From positions 434,001 to 498,000 of the forward strand of contig JADJQN010000015.1 of the NCBI GenBank assembly GCA_016712745.1: DNA of 64,000 bases. The letters run 5' to 3'. The translations under genes and the position numbers were made by a program. Below are positions 43,969-54,098 of the stretch, in pieces (positions within the stretch are counted from its first letter, which is position 1; the number at the start of each line of letters is the position of its first letter). Under the pieces are notes generated by a model that saw nothing but the letters and a program-made list of their open reading frames with translations, had not been told where the DNA came from and did no database searches. This stretch comes from Sandaracinaceae bacterium. Its GTDB lineage: Bacteria; Myxococcota_A; Polyangia; Polyangiales; JADJQN01.

Positions 43969-45131
43969 ACGTGTAGGACGCTTTCTTCGGCCGGTACGCC
44001 AAGTCGCAACGGGAATCCGTAGTGACCTGTCCCACGATGCACGTAGAGCCGATCCCGATTTCGTGCCCATAGGCCGTGGTCGGGCATGTCGACGATTCGC
44101 GGGACTGTCCACGTCCCCCCCAGACTGACAAAACCAAGGTGGCCGCCGTGCGTATGACCAGAGAGGACGAGATCGGCTGTGCCCTCGGGTAGGTGCTTAA
44201 ACGCGCCCGGATCGTGCAAAAGCGCAATACGCATAAGTCCGGTGCGCGGGTATTTCGCCGCTAGACGGGCAGCGTGCTCCTTACGATTTGCGAAGACGAA
44301 ATCGAAGCCCAGCACTTCTACATCGCCGTACGGCGTGCGTGCGACTGCCTGCTCGTCAATCAAGAGGTGAATGCCGTTGCTCGAGAGGGCCTCGGCGACT
44401 ACGCGCGGCGCCTCATGATCGTGATTGCCGTGGCATGCAAAGGTGCGTCCGGCCATCGGCAGAAGCGGTGCGAGCGCGTCGCGAAGATGATCGGCGCGGT
44501 CCTGCGATTCCATCGTGAGAAAATCACCCGTGAGCACGATCAAATCGGGACCGGCCAAGACTGCGCGTTCACAGATTTTACGCAGACGCGCGACTGACAT
44601 GAAGGGCCCGAGGTGGGGATCTGTTATCTGCACGATCTTGAGTGGGCGGTCGGTGTGCTCTTTGCTCGAGCGATGACGCGCCATGGTGGGAATGTTCAGC
44701 TCGTCGAGCACGATGTGGACGTTGCTCTTGCGAGCGGTCATGGAGTGCCACACGCCGGTGAGCGCAACGGCGAATGGCAACCAGGGCACCCACGGATGAA
44801 AGCCGAGTCGAATGAGAATGCCCCAGGGGAGCGAGAGCACAGCGCCCGCGACGAAAAACGACGCGGGAATACTCACGAACACGCGATACCAAAGAGGACG
44901 CATGCGGGGCCTTGCGAGCAAAAGCAGGTGCACGTACACGCTCACGTGCAGAGTCGCGAACGCGGGCCAAACTAGCGTGTCTGCGACAATCGGGGCGAAC
45001 GACGTTGCAGAGAACGTGTACACGCCGACGATGATGCTCACGAACATCGCGTAGGGGCGGCCGCGTACGAAATAGGCCGCGAGCGCCACGGCCAACCAGG
45101 CGCCGACGGATGCCAGGGAAAAGTTGCTCAT
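43950..45131 (-). CDS. Membrane-anchored metallophosphoesterase (YaeI/YkuE-like)
   Basis: A 393-aa protein with four to five N-terminal membrane helices (about 5-135) and a calcineurin-like phosphoesterase domain (about 160-385). Metal ligands are all present: DPHLGP, GDFLTM, GNHDHEAP, an LLHDPGAF segment and GHTHGGH. Related enzymes cleave UDP-2,3-diacylglucosamine or act as membrane phosphodiesterases; the substrate is unknown. It overlaps the kinase gene tail by 19 bases (convergent) and overlaps mutS2 by four bases at its start, so it is the second gene of that minus-strand pair. Confidence 0.88.
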   Translation of the reverse strand: MSNFSLASVGAWLAVALAAYFVRGRPYAMFVSIIVGVYTFSATSFAPIVADTLVWPAFATLHVSVYVHLLLLARPRMRPLWYRVFVSIPASFFVAGAVLSLPWGILIRLGFHPWVPWLPFAVALTGVWHSMTARKSNVHIVLDELNIPTMARHRSSKEHTDRPLKIVQITDPHLGPFMSVARLRKICERAVLAGPDLIVLTGDFLTMESQDRADHLRDALAPLLPMAGRTFACHGNHDHEAPRVVAEALSSNGIHLLIDEQAVARTPYGDVEVLGFDFVFANRKEHAARLAAKYPRTGLMRIALLHDPGAFKHLPEGTADLVLSGHTHGGHLGFVSLGGTWTVPRIVDMPDHGLWARNRDRLYVHRGTGHYGFPLRLGVPAEESVLHVHSKRS

Positions 45132-47520
45132 CGAAGAAATACGAGGGTGTAGCGGTCGCCGCCTTCTTCGGTAGTCGCAGGCCGACTCTCCCGAACGTAG
45201 CGCGAGGGCTCACGAAGCTTGGCGCGCAAAACGTCGCGCAGAGCCCCTGTGCCAAGACCGTGAAGGATGTATCCGACGTTCACGGATGCTCCATAAAGCC
45301 GGTCTAGGAAACTGTCCATCATTGCCAGGGCGTCGTCGGCGCGAAGACCGCGCACATCGAGCGTATTGTCGGCCGTCGCCGTCGGAATAGCTGTGCTGGC
45401 CGGAAGCGCTTCGCGCATCTCACGCGATGCCTTGGGGCTTTCGGGCGGTGGTTTGGTGGCCGCGCGCACCTCGTGAAGCCCAAGCCAAAGTTTCATCGAG
45501 CCTGCCGCTACACGAACGCGCCCGCGGGTTGGCCCTTCGAGAATTTCGGCCTCCGATCGAAGGCGTGGGACAAAAACGCGCATGCCGGCGTGCAGGGTGC
45601 TGGGATCGAAATTCGCAGGATCCGGCTCGGCTTCGCGTGCCACGACCGGCTCGAACTCTCCGCCCATCGCGAGCTTGCTCGCCGCGCTATCGACTACTTT
45701 GCGCGCGACTTCAAGCGCTTGCTCATCGAGCTTCTTCTGTTTTACGCGCGCACGCGCCTCGCGCACGTCGTCGCGGGTGCGCTTGATCTCGCTAACGAGG
45801 CGTTCCGTCTCTTTGGAAATGGCGCTCTTGCCCCGTTCCTGCAGCGCCACCAGCTCATGCGCAAGCTTCTCGCGAATGTCGGCGGCCTGACGTTGCTCCT
45901 CCTCGACGTTCTTGCGCGTGATGGCGAGCGCCGACCACTCTTCTTCGAGCCTTCGCACGAGCTCGTCAAAGCTCTTGGCTTGATCGGGCAAGACGCGTCG
46001 CGCCGTTTCAATGACGTCGGCGGGAATTCCAAAGCGGCTTGCGACCGCAAGCGCACTCGAGGCTCCGGGCACGTCGAGCATCAATGTGAAGGTCGGGCGC
46101 ATTTCGCGAACGTCGAATCCGACCGATGCGTTGCGCAAACGTGGATCCCGCAAAGCCAGTGCTTTGAGGGGCTCGTAGTGGGTTGTGACACCAACAGCTG
46201 CGCCACGACGACAAAGCGCATCGACGACCGCGCAGGCAAGGGCGGCTCCTTCTTCGGGATCGGTGCCCCCGGCGAGCTCATCAAGCAGGACCAAGGAGCG
46301 CGGTCCTGCTTGTTCTAGGATGCGCACGAGATTGGTGATGTGCGCGGAGAAGGTCGAAAGATTCTTTGCGAGCGATTGATCGTCGCCAACATCGGTGAGA
46401 ATGGGCGTGAAGAAGCCGCATTCGCTGCCTTCCGCGCAAGGCAAAGCGAGCCCCGCCCGCACCATGAGCGCGGATAGGCCCAAGATCTTGAGCGCCACTG
46501 TTTTTCCGCCTGCATTGGGGCCGGACAGAACAATCGCATGGCCTGTTTGAATCTCGACGTCATTGGGAACGACAGCGACGCCGTCGAGCAGCAGGATCGG
46601 ATGGCGTGCTTGCCGCAAGCGCATGCGGGTTTCGTCGACGAGCTTGGGAAAGGTGCAGCTGAGGTCGCGCGCAAAAATCGCGCACGCATGACGCAGGTCT
46701 GCTTGATTGAGCGAATACACCGCTCCTTGCAGCGCGGGCAGTCGCTCGCGCACAAGATCCGAGAGAATCACCAAAATGCGCGCGACCTCGCGCTCCATTT
46801 CGCCTTGCGCAACTTTGAGACGATTGCCGAGCGTAACGAGGGCCCGCGGTTCAATGAATACAGTTGCACCGCTCGCACTTGTCCCGTGAACGATGCCGGG
46901 CAAGCGCTCGTGTGCATCGGTACGAACCGGCAGGACATATCGGTCTTCTCGCAACGTGTGATAACTGTCGGAGAGGATGTCTTGATGCTTCTGCACCAGC
47001 TCCTCAAGGCGGGCCAATATGCGTGCGCGCACGTTGGCAACTTCAATGCGCAGGCGCTTGAGCTCAGGGCTTGCGTGATCGTGCAGCGTGCCGTCGACGT
47101 CGACCGCGGCTCGCAATTCGTCTTCAAGCGCATCGAGCGACGGGTCGGTACTGCATGCGATGAAGAGTCGGGGCGCGCGCACGCGGCGCAGGCCGACAAA
47201 GCGCCGGAGTGTTCGTGCGCAGGCAACCGTCAATGCAATGTTGTTGAGCGCTATGCCCTCAAGTGCGCCTTGTCGTTCGAGGCGCGAGAGCGCTTCGCTT
47301 ACATCGCGATCCCGTCCAGCGGCAGCGGCTCGCCGGCCGTGTATAGCCCGAACGCTTCGCGCGACTCGTCGAGCGCCGTTTGGGTCGTCGCGAACGATGG
47401 AGCAAGAGGAAGCTCCTCTGCGTCGCGCATCGGACCTTTGCAGCGCGAGAGCACCGCACGAACGACGCGATCCCACTCGAGATCCGAAATCGTCTTTGCG
47501 GGGGGAGGCGGCTCGGCCAT
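45128..47520 (-). CDS. mutS2: MutS2 family DNA mismatch/recombination protein, frameshifted
   Basis: MutS2 is a ribosome-collision and recombination factor with ATPase and Smr nuclease domains. ATG 47520 begins the true N-terminus (PPPPAKTISDLEWDRVVRAVLS), which runs to DGI and meets a stop at 47299. The rest of the protein, from DVSEALSRLERQGALEG on, is in another frame. One missing base near 47306 explains this: length 2393 is one short of a multiple of three and would give 797 aa, normal for the family. Intact downstream: Walker A GPNAGGKT, DELAGGTDPEEG, a long coiled coil and a C-terminal Smr domain (LDVRGLRADD, HGLGTG). Either sequencing error or a recent lesion. Confidence 0.85.
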
Positions 47521-47594
47521 GGGAGAGCTAACCTCGCGTGACACAGAGCGTCAAGAGAGGTGACCCCGGCGGAGGGGGCTGCTACCATGACCGG

Positions 47595-50500
47595 GTGCTT
47601 CGTCTAACGTGCGTTGCGAGCTTAGTCGCTGTCTTTTCTCTCGCGTCTTTCGGATGCGCGAAAAGCGAGTACTCACTTCTGATCAGTGCCGACAGTGTCG
47701 GCGATCTCGATTCGGTGCGCGTGCGCGTGCTGCCAACCGACCACAGCCGTTCGCTGTCGGTTTCCGGCGAGCGACCCGTCCACAAGTCAGCGCGCGAGCT
47801 TCACACGGAGCCGCTTCGCGTTGCGATTCCGTTTCAGCGCGAGACTGACGTGCTCGTCCAAATCATCGCCCACGGCCCAGCAGGCACCTTCGTAGCCACG
47901 CGCTGCTATCACATCGATGGCGTTGTGCGCGACACCGTGATGCTCGTGGCGCTCGACGCTGCGACGGCCGACCAGGATCAGGATGGCTTCTCGCCGACGC
48001 CATCATCCCTCTGCTCAGATCCCGATGGTGCGGGCGGCATGGTCGCTTGCGACTTCGCATGCGCCGATACTGTTGCTGCCGACTGCCGTGGTTGCGTCGG
48101 CTCCACATGTCCCAGCGACCCCGTCGACTTTAGCGGAATCATCTACCCCGGAGCGCCTGAGTTCTGCGAAGACGGTGTCGATCAGGATTGCAGCGGCGCC
48201 GACATCGCGTGTGGCGATAACGACGGCGACGGTTCGAGCGCCTGTCGCGCTACAGCCACGACCGGCGCATGCGACTGCGACGACCAAGATGCAACACGCA
48301 ATCCGTCGGCGAGCGATGTGTGCGGTGACGGCATCGACCAAAATTGCGATGGCCGGGACGCCGCATGCGATCGCGACGGCGATGGTTACACGGCGGATAT
48401 CACGATCGGCGGTACGCCCGATTGCGACGACACCAATGCGAGCATCAACCCCGGTGTGACCGAGATCTGCACGCCCGACGGTGAAACGCCGGTCGACGAG
48501 AACTGCAACGGCGTGGCCGACGAACTTTCCTCGTGTTTGAAGCCCGATTTGGACTTGGACGGCTTCGACGTGTGTCCGCCTGGTGTTACGGCGGGATGCG
48601 ATTTGAACGATTGCGATCCGGGCGTGTATCCCCGTGCGCCCGAAATCTGCGGCAACGGCGTCGATGAAAACTGCGACGGTTCTGCCCCGATGTGCTCGAC
48701 CGGCGACGTCGATGATGACGGCTTCGCGTCGATGTCGGTTGGTGGCACCGATTGCAACGATAGCCTTTTGGAGGGGGCGAGCATTCACCCCGGTGCCGGC
48801 GATCGTTGCGACGACGGCATCGATCAGGATTGCGATGGCATCGACCAGCCGTGCGGCTCCGACGATACGGATGGCGACGGTTATGTGGGTGCGGGTGACT
48901 GCGACGAAGGTGATGCGACGATCAATGCGGGGGTCACCGCCGACGCGTGCAACGGCGCAAACGATGACTGCGACCTGACGACCGACGAAGTATTGGTGTC
49001 GATGTCGGACCACGGGTGCGTGCTGACGGGTCGGGATAGCGGCCAGCCGCGCGCAGCGATTACATTCAACACGATTCTGCACTGTGGAGCCTGCCGCAGC
49101 TCGTGCAACCCAGGCACAGCCTTGGTTGCCGACGCGTGCATCGCCGATCCCGGAGCGGGCGGAGCGCTAGCTTGTGACTGTTCCGGCGATAGCGCAGTGC
49201 GCGCCTGCGGTGGCGGACGCAGCGACGCGTGTTGTCCGGGCCAAGGTTGCGTCAACCTCGACACGAGCATGAATAGCTGCGGAATGTGCGGAAGGGCGTG
49301 TGAGAGCGCGCGGGCTGATTCGTGCGCAGGGGGCAACTGCGCATGCGGCAGCGGGCCCGCTTGCACGGGCTCAGACGTGTGTTGCGGCGGCTCGTGCGTT
49401 GCTCCGAGTACCGACGTGAACAACTGTGGAGGGTGCGGTAACGTCTGCACGCCGTCGGACGTGCCCCACGCCGAGATCAAGTGCCAGAGCGGCGAATGTG
49501 CGGTGCGCTCCTGCCTGGACGGCTGGGACGACTGCTCGGCAGCGCCAGGCTGCGAGAGCTCCACGCGCACTGCCGAACATTGTGGAAGCTGCGACGCCAC
49601 GTGCCCAAGCGGAGGCACCTGCGCGACCGGAGAGTGCTTGCCGAACACCTGTCCGAGTGGCGAAGCCGACTGCGACGGCACAGGCCCGGGCGGATGTATT
49701 CGCCTGAATACCAATACCAACTGCCACAGTTGCAATACGGCATGCACGATTCCAAACGGTGTCGGCGATTGCAGTACTGGCACGTGCGCGGTAGGTACCT
49801 GCACTGCCGGATTCGCCGACTGCGACGGGATCGCAAGCAACGGCTGTGAGGCCAACATCCTTACCGACACGGCACACTGTGGTGCGTTGTGCAACGCTTG
49901 CTCAAACAGCGCAGTGCATGGCACAGCAGAATGTCGCGATGGCGTGTGCGAAGCTGTTGCCGGAACCTGCCAGGCAGGCTTTATCGACTGCGATGACGAG
50001 ATGCCGGGCTGCGAGAGCGTCGACATGTCCAGCACGTGCAACGAGTGCATGGCCATGTGCACGTCGAGCATCGTGCATGGCACCGCAAGCTGCATGGGCG
50101 GCTTCTGTCACGCCACCGATTGCGACATGGGCTATCGCGACTGCGATGGAAACCCATCGACCATTACCTGCTCCGTTGAAAGTCTCGACACAAGCTGCAA
50201 CGAGTGCGGCATGCCGTGCACAGCCGCCATGGTTGGCGGCATGCCCTCGTGCGAAGGCGGCGTCTGTCACGCGACGGGCTGCGATGGCTCAATGGGCCTC
50301 ATGGATTGTGATTCCGGGGCAGGAGTCATGTGTGTGTCGACTCGCACGCTCACCGATTGCGGAGCGTGCGGCGTCCCGTGCTCGGGCCTAGCAAATACCA
50401 CCCCCTCGTGCGCGACCGGCAGCTGCGTGAATACGTGCAGCCCAGGCTTCATGGAGTGCAATAGCAACCCTGCCGATGGATGCGAGCCGATCAGCCTGGC

Positions 50501-50753
50501 GACCACGTGCAATGAATGCGGGAACATCTGCGTGATTCCTAACGCAACCGCGAGCTGCGCTGGCGGCATGTGCCACGTCGAAAGCTGCGATGTGGGCTAC
50601 GGCAACTGCGATGGCGACGCCAACACCTGCGAAACTATTTCGGCAAGTACGCAGTGCGGATCGAGCTGCACCGACTGCACCACGGCAGGGAACGTTTGCT
50701 GCGAAACGAGTTTGGGCTCGGGCGCGTATGAGTGCCGCGCTTCGTGCTCCTGA
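47595..50753 (+). CDS. Large MopE-type Cys-rich lipoprotein
   Basis: A 1052-aa predicted lipoprotein. GTG 47595 is chosen because it gives a signal peptide with lipobox SFGC (Cys21); the longer frame adds a 19-residue hydrophilic leader. After a beta domain (about 25-120) come at least six MopE-type putative metal-binding units (e.g. CEDGVDQDCSGAD, CGDGIDQNCDGRD, CGNGVDENCDGSAP, CDDGIDQDCDGID). About twelve Cys-rich modules (CGxCGxxC..., CDxGYxDCDG) then run to the C-terminus, which ends ECRASCS. MopE homologues bind copper at a surface site; that role is not shown here. The stop is nine bases from the convergent kinase gene. Confidence 0.85.
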   Translation: MLRLTCVASLVAVFSLASFGCAKSEYSLLISADSVGDLDSVRVRVLPTDHSRSLSVSGERPVHKSARELHTEPLRVAIPFQRETDVLVQIIAHGPAGTFVATRCYHIDGVVRDTVMLVALDAATADQDQDGFSPTPSSLCSDPDGAGGMVACDFACADTVAADCRGCVGSTCPSDPVDFSGIIYPGAPEFCEDGVDQDCSGADIACGDNDGDGSSACRATATTGACDCDDQDATRNPSASDVCGDGIDQNCDGRDAACDRDGDGYTADITIGGTPDCDDTNASINPGVTEICTPDGETPVDENCNGVADELSSCLKPDLDLDGFDVCPPGVTAGCDLNDCDPGVYPRAPEICGNGVDENCDGSAPMCSTGDVDDDGFASMSVGGTDCNDSLLEGASIHPGAGDRCDDGIDQDCDGIDQPCGSDDTDGDGYVGAGDCDEGDATINAGVTADACNGANDDCDLTTDEVLVSMSDHGCVLTGRDSGQPRAAITFNTILHCGACRSSCNPGTALVADACIADPGAGGALACDCSGDSAVRACGGGRSDACCPGQGCVNLDTSMNSCGMCGRACESARADSCAGGNCACGSGPACTGSDVCCGGSCVAPSTDVNNCGGCGNVCTPSDVPHAEIKCQSGECAVRSCLDGWDDCSAAPGCESSTRTAEHCGSCDATCPSGGTCATGECLPNTCPSGEADCDGTGPGGCIRLNTNTNCHSCNTACTIPNGVGDCSTGTCAVGTCTAGFADCDGIASNGCEANILTDTAHCGALCNACSNSAVHGTAECRDGVCEAVAGTCQAGFIDCDDEMPGCESVDMSSTCNECMAMCTSSIVHGTASCMGGFCHATDCDMGYRDCDGNPSTITCSVESLDTSCNECGMPCTAAMVGGMPSCEGGVCHATGCDGSMGLMDCDSGAGVMCVSTRTLTDCGACGVPCSGLANTTPSCATGSCVNTCSPGFMECNSNPADGCEPISLATTCNECGNICVIPNATASCAGGMCHVESCDVGYGNCDGDANTCETISASTQCGSSCTDCTTAGNVCCETSLGSGAYECRASCS

Positions 50754-50762
50754 CCAATTAGG

Positions 50763-52436
50763 TCAGCGTCGCGGAGCGAGAGGGTCGCGGATTTCGCTGG
50801 TGTCAACCTGGTGAATAATCGTCGTGGTGTTGTGCGTGCTCGCGGCGTGCGACGCGAGCGCAATTGCGATGCGATTGTCACCTGGGACGACGACAACTGC
50901 CTGCTCGCCGTTGAGGCGGCCTTTGCGTGCACGCACCAAAAGAGCATCGCCCGCGCGCGCATCGAACTGACATGGGGAAGCGGGACATGAAATCTCGGGA
51001 TGGTTCGCGACCGTCACCGTGGCTCCATCCTCGGGCACCGTCAGGACGTAAACGATGGCTGCGCGCGGATCGCCCGCATCAATGGCGGGGCCTGCGTCGG
51101 GAACATCGGGCAGCGCAGGGGGCGCATCGCCCACCCCGGGAAGTGCATTCGGGTCGGACTGCGGATCGTTCACGTGCGCGTCGGCAATCTGCGTCGCCGA
51201 ATCAGCCTGCGGAGGGCGCGTCGCAAACCACGCGATCGCGATACCCACAATCACGAGGCCAAGTCCCCCACCAACGTAAAGACCGGTTTTGGCTCGCGGA
51301 GCAGGGGGCGGTTCCGTCGGAGCGAGTCCGATGGACGGAAGCTCCTGTGTGGCGACCGCCTGTGGCGACAGGATGCGGGGACCGCGCGCCTTGGCTTTGA
51401 CTGGCTCGCCGTAGCCCGAGAACGTTTTCTCCGTGAGGTCAACCGATTGCGAGAACTCCATCGCCGTCGCGATGGCGCGAGCCATTTCGTCCATGGACTG
51501 AAAGCGCGCGGCGGCGTCCTTGGAAAGCGCCTTGAAAATAACCGCTTCGAGCTCGGGAGGGCACGCCACGTGCGCGTTGACCGTGCGCAAAGGGGGCGGC
51601 TCTTCAAACATGTGCTGCGTGAGCACGCCCATGAACGTGTCCCCGACAAAGGGAACGCGGCCCGTGAGTAGCTCGTATAGAATTACGCCCATCGCATAGA
51701 TATCGACGCGATGATCGAGCGCTTTTCCAGCGGCCTGCTCGGGCGACATGTACTCGGGCGTGCCGAAAATCATGCCGGTTTTCGTGAGCTTGCGCCCGGG
51801 CGCGCCGGCAGTCTCGATGTCGCTCATTTTCGCGATACCGAAGTCGACGATCTTCACGAAGTCGGCTTGGTCCTCACGCGTGATGAGGAAGATGTTCTCG
51901 GGCTTCATGTCGCGATGGACGATGCCCTTGCTGTGCGCGGCGCCTAGCGCCTTGCAGCATTGAATCAGGATGTGAGCTGCCCGACGAGGCGCGAGTGTTC
52001 CTTCGCGCGCGAGAAGGTCCGCGAGATCCTCGCCGACCAGCATTTCCATAACGAAGTAACTCGCGCCGCTCGGCGTTTCGCCGAAGTCTGAGATGTCGAC
52101 GATGTGCTCGTGACCGATGCGCGACGCGCTTTTCGCTTCTTGGCGGAAGCGTTCCACCACTTCGGGGCGCGACGAGAAATCATCACGCAAGACTTTGAGC
52201 GCGACCTTCTTTTCGATGACGACGTGGGTCGCCTCGTAGACGATGCCCATTCCGCCTTCGCCGATTCGGCGAAGAATCTTGTAGCGCTCATGCAGAACGA
52301 TACCGACAAGCGGATCCTCACCCGGCTGTTTGAGCAGGGAGTTGGCAATGGAAGGACTCGTGAGGCGCGCGCCATCCAGAGGGCAGAAGACTTCTCCGCC
52401 GGGGTATTCGGTCTTGCACAGCGGGCAAGCCTTCAT
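50763..52436 (-). CDS. Ser/Thr protein kinase with N-terminal zinc-ribbon-like motif
   Basis: A 557-aa membrane kinase; ATG 52436 (MKACPLCKTEYPGG) is used, with TTG 52454 as alternative. CPLC...CPLDG is a three-Cys ribbon-like motif of the kind seen in many myxobacterial kinases. Kinase domain about 50-315: GEGGMGIVY, VALKVL, HRDMKPEN, DFGIAK, GTPEYMSPEQ, predicted active. One membrane helix (about 385-405) leads to an extracytoplasmic region with a PEGA-like beta domain (VLTVPEDGATVTV) containing two close Cys (SCPASPC). Its targets cannot be read from sequence. The stop lies nine bases from that of the MopE lipoprotein. Confidence 0.9.
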   Translation of the reverse strand: MKACPLCKTEYPGGEVFCPLDGARLTSPSIANSLLKQPGEDPLVGIVLHERYKILRRIGEGGMGIVYEATHVVIEKKVALKVLRDDFSSRPEVVERFRQEAKSASRIGHEHIVDISDFGETPSGASYFVMEMLVGEDLADLLAREGTLAPRRAAHILIQCCKALGAAHSKGIVHRDMKPENIFLITREDQADFVKIVDFGIAKMSDIETAGAPGRKLTKTGMIFGTPEYMSPEQAAGKALDHRVDIYAMGVILYELLTGRVPFVGDTFMGVLTQHMFEEPPPLRTVNAHVACPPELEAVIFKALSKDAAARFQSMDEMARAIATAMEFSQSVDLTEKTFSGYGEPVKAKARGPRILSPQAVATQELPSIGLAPTEPPPAPRAKTGLYVGGGLGLVIVGIAIAWFATRPPQADSATQIADAHVNDPQSDPNALPGVGDAPPALPDVPDAGPAIDAGDPRAAIVYVLTVPEDGATVTVANHPEISCPASPCQFDARAGDALLVRARKGRLNGEQAVVVVPGDNRIAIALASHAASTHNTTTIIHQVDTSEIRDPLAPRR

Positions 52437-52532
52437 CTGGGAGATTGGGTCCAAAACGCGTCAAACACACTAACATCGGGCATTTGCACTGGCAATGATT
52501 GTGAGTTTTGGCGCTAAGCCACCGGCCGTCGC

Positions 52533-54098
52533 TTATAGGGGCAGGTTACCGTGCTTGCGCGGCGGATTCTGGTCGCGCTTGTCGCGAAGCATGGTCAGCG
52601 CGCGGGCAATGCGCTGGCGGGTCATGCGCGGATAAATTACCTCGTCGATGTAGCCGAGCTCTGCCGCCTTGAAAGGGTTTGCGAACTTGCGGCGGTACTC
52701 CTCGACGAACTGGGCTTTGGCCGCGACCTTGTCGCTCGCTGCATCGATCTCTTTGCGGTAGACGATATTCACGGCGCCATCGGGTCCCATCACCGCGATC
52801 TCTGCGGTGGGGAAGGCGAAGTTGGCGTCGCCGCGCAGATGCTTAGAGCTCATCACGCAGTACGCACCGCCGTAAGCCTTGCGCGTGATGACGGTCACTT
52901 TGGGAACGGTCGCTTCGCAGTACGCGTAGAGCAACTTGGCGCCGTGCTTGATGATGCCGCCGTGCTCTTGATCGACACCCGGCATAAAGCCCGGCACATC
53001 GACGAAAGTGACGATCGGAATGTTGAAGCAATCGCAGAAGCGCACGAAGCGCGCCGCCTTCAGGGACGCGTTGATGTCGAGACAGCCCGCGAGAACCATC
53101 GGCTGGTTGGCGACGATCCCAACACTGCGCCCAGCGACGTGCGCGAAACCGATAACCATGTTCATCGCAAAGTCCGGTTGCACTTCAAAGAAGTCGCCAT
53201 CGTCGACAACGTGCGCGATCACGTCCTTGATGTCGTAAGGCTTCATCGGATCGAGCGGCACTAACGTATCGAGCTCGGCGTCGGCGCGGTCCGAAGGGTC
53301 CGTCGTCGGACGCATCGGAGGGTCTTCGTTGTTGTTGGACGGCAGGAACGACATGAGCTCGCGAATGGATGCGAGGCACTGCGCATCGCTGCTCGCCGCA
53401 AAGTGCGCAGAGCCGCTTTTCGTGCCGTGCGTCACAGCTCCGCCCAACTCTTCCTTGGTGACGTCCTCGCGCGTGACGGTCTTGATGACGTCAGGCCCCG
53501 TGATGAACATGTACGATGAGCCCTCAACCATGAAGACGAAATCGGTGATGGCCGGGCTGTATACAGCGCCACCCGCGCACGGGCCCAGAATCGCGCTGAT
53601 TTGCGGGATAACGCCCGAAGCCATCGTGTTGCGCAAAAAGATTTCTGCGTAACCCGCGAGTGACTCGACGCCCTCTTGAATGCGCGCGCCGCCGGAGTCG
53701 TTGAGTCCGATCACCGGTGCGCCGGTCTTCATCGCGAGATCCATGATCTTGGTGATCTTGCTCGCGTACGCATAGCTGAGCGAGCCGCCGAAGACTGTGA
53801 AGTCCTGCGCGAAAACGAAAACTTGGCGACCATCGATGGTGCCGTAGCCGGTGACAACCCCGTCGCCGGGAATCTTATGCTCGTCCATTCCGAAATCATG
53901 GCTGCGATGAACCACGAGACGGTCCATCTCCACAAAGCTTCCAGGATCGACCAGCAACTCCACACGCTCACGTGCGGTGAGTTTCTTCGCGTCGTGCTGC
54001 TTCTTGATGCGCTCTTCGCCCCCGGAAAGCATTGCCAACCGATTGAGCTCATCGAGATGCTTGAGCGGATCGCCCGCGCGGGTCTTTGAGTTGCTCAT
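52533..54098 (-). CDS. Acyl-CoA carboxylase carboxyltransferase (propionyl-/methylmalonyl-CoA type beta subunit)
   Basis: A 521-aa biotin-dependent carboxyltransferase that transfers CO2 between biotin and an acyl-CoA, or decarboxylates methylmalonyl-CoA. Family marks: KKLTARERVELLVDPGSF, GGSLSYAYASKI, NDSGGARIQEGVESL, GPCAGGAVYSPAITDF, then the second half with VPGFMPGVDQEHGGIIKHGAKLLYAY and KAYGGAYCVMSSKHL, and FVEEYRRKFANPFKAAELGYIDEVI at the end. Length and both crotonase-fold halves are complete. Specificity (propionyl-CoA versus methylmalonyl-CoA) is inferred. The start overlaps the gcvPA stop by four bases (ATGA), so it is the last gene of the glycine cleavage operon. Confidence 0.92.
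   Translation of the reverse strand: MSNSKTRAGDPLKHLDELNRLAMLSGGEERIKKQHDAKKLTARERVELLVDPGSFVEMDRLVVHRSHDFGMDEHKIPGDGVVTGYGTIDGRQVFVFAQDFTVFGGSLSYAYASKITKIMDLAMKTGAPVIGLNDSGGARIQEGVESLAGYAEIFLRNTMASGVIPQISAILGPCAGGAVYSPAITDFVFMVEGSSYMFITGPDVIKTVTREDVTKEELGGAVTHGTKSGSAHFAASSDAQCLASIRELMSFLPSNNNEDPPMRPTTDPSDRADAELDTLVPLDPMKPYDIKDVIAHVVDDGDFFEVQPDFAMNMVIGFAHVAGRSVGIVANQPMVLAGCLDINASLKAARFVRFCDCFNIPIVTFVDVPGFMPGVDQEHGGIIKHGAKLLYAYCEATVPKVTVITRKAYGGAYCVMSSKHLRGDANFAFPTAEIAVMGPDGAVNIVYRKEIDAASDKVAAKAQFVEEYRRKFANPFKAAELGYIDEVIYPRMTRQRIARALTMLRDKRDQNPPRKHGNLPL

Noticed and set aside
48881..50095. Minus-strand ORF of 404 aa opposite the large MopE lipoprotein
   Set aside because: Gln/Pro/His-rich antisense reading of Cys-rich repeats, no domain.
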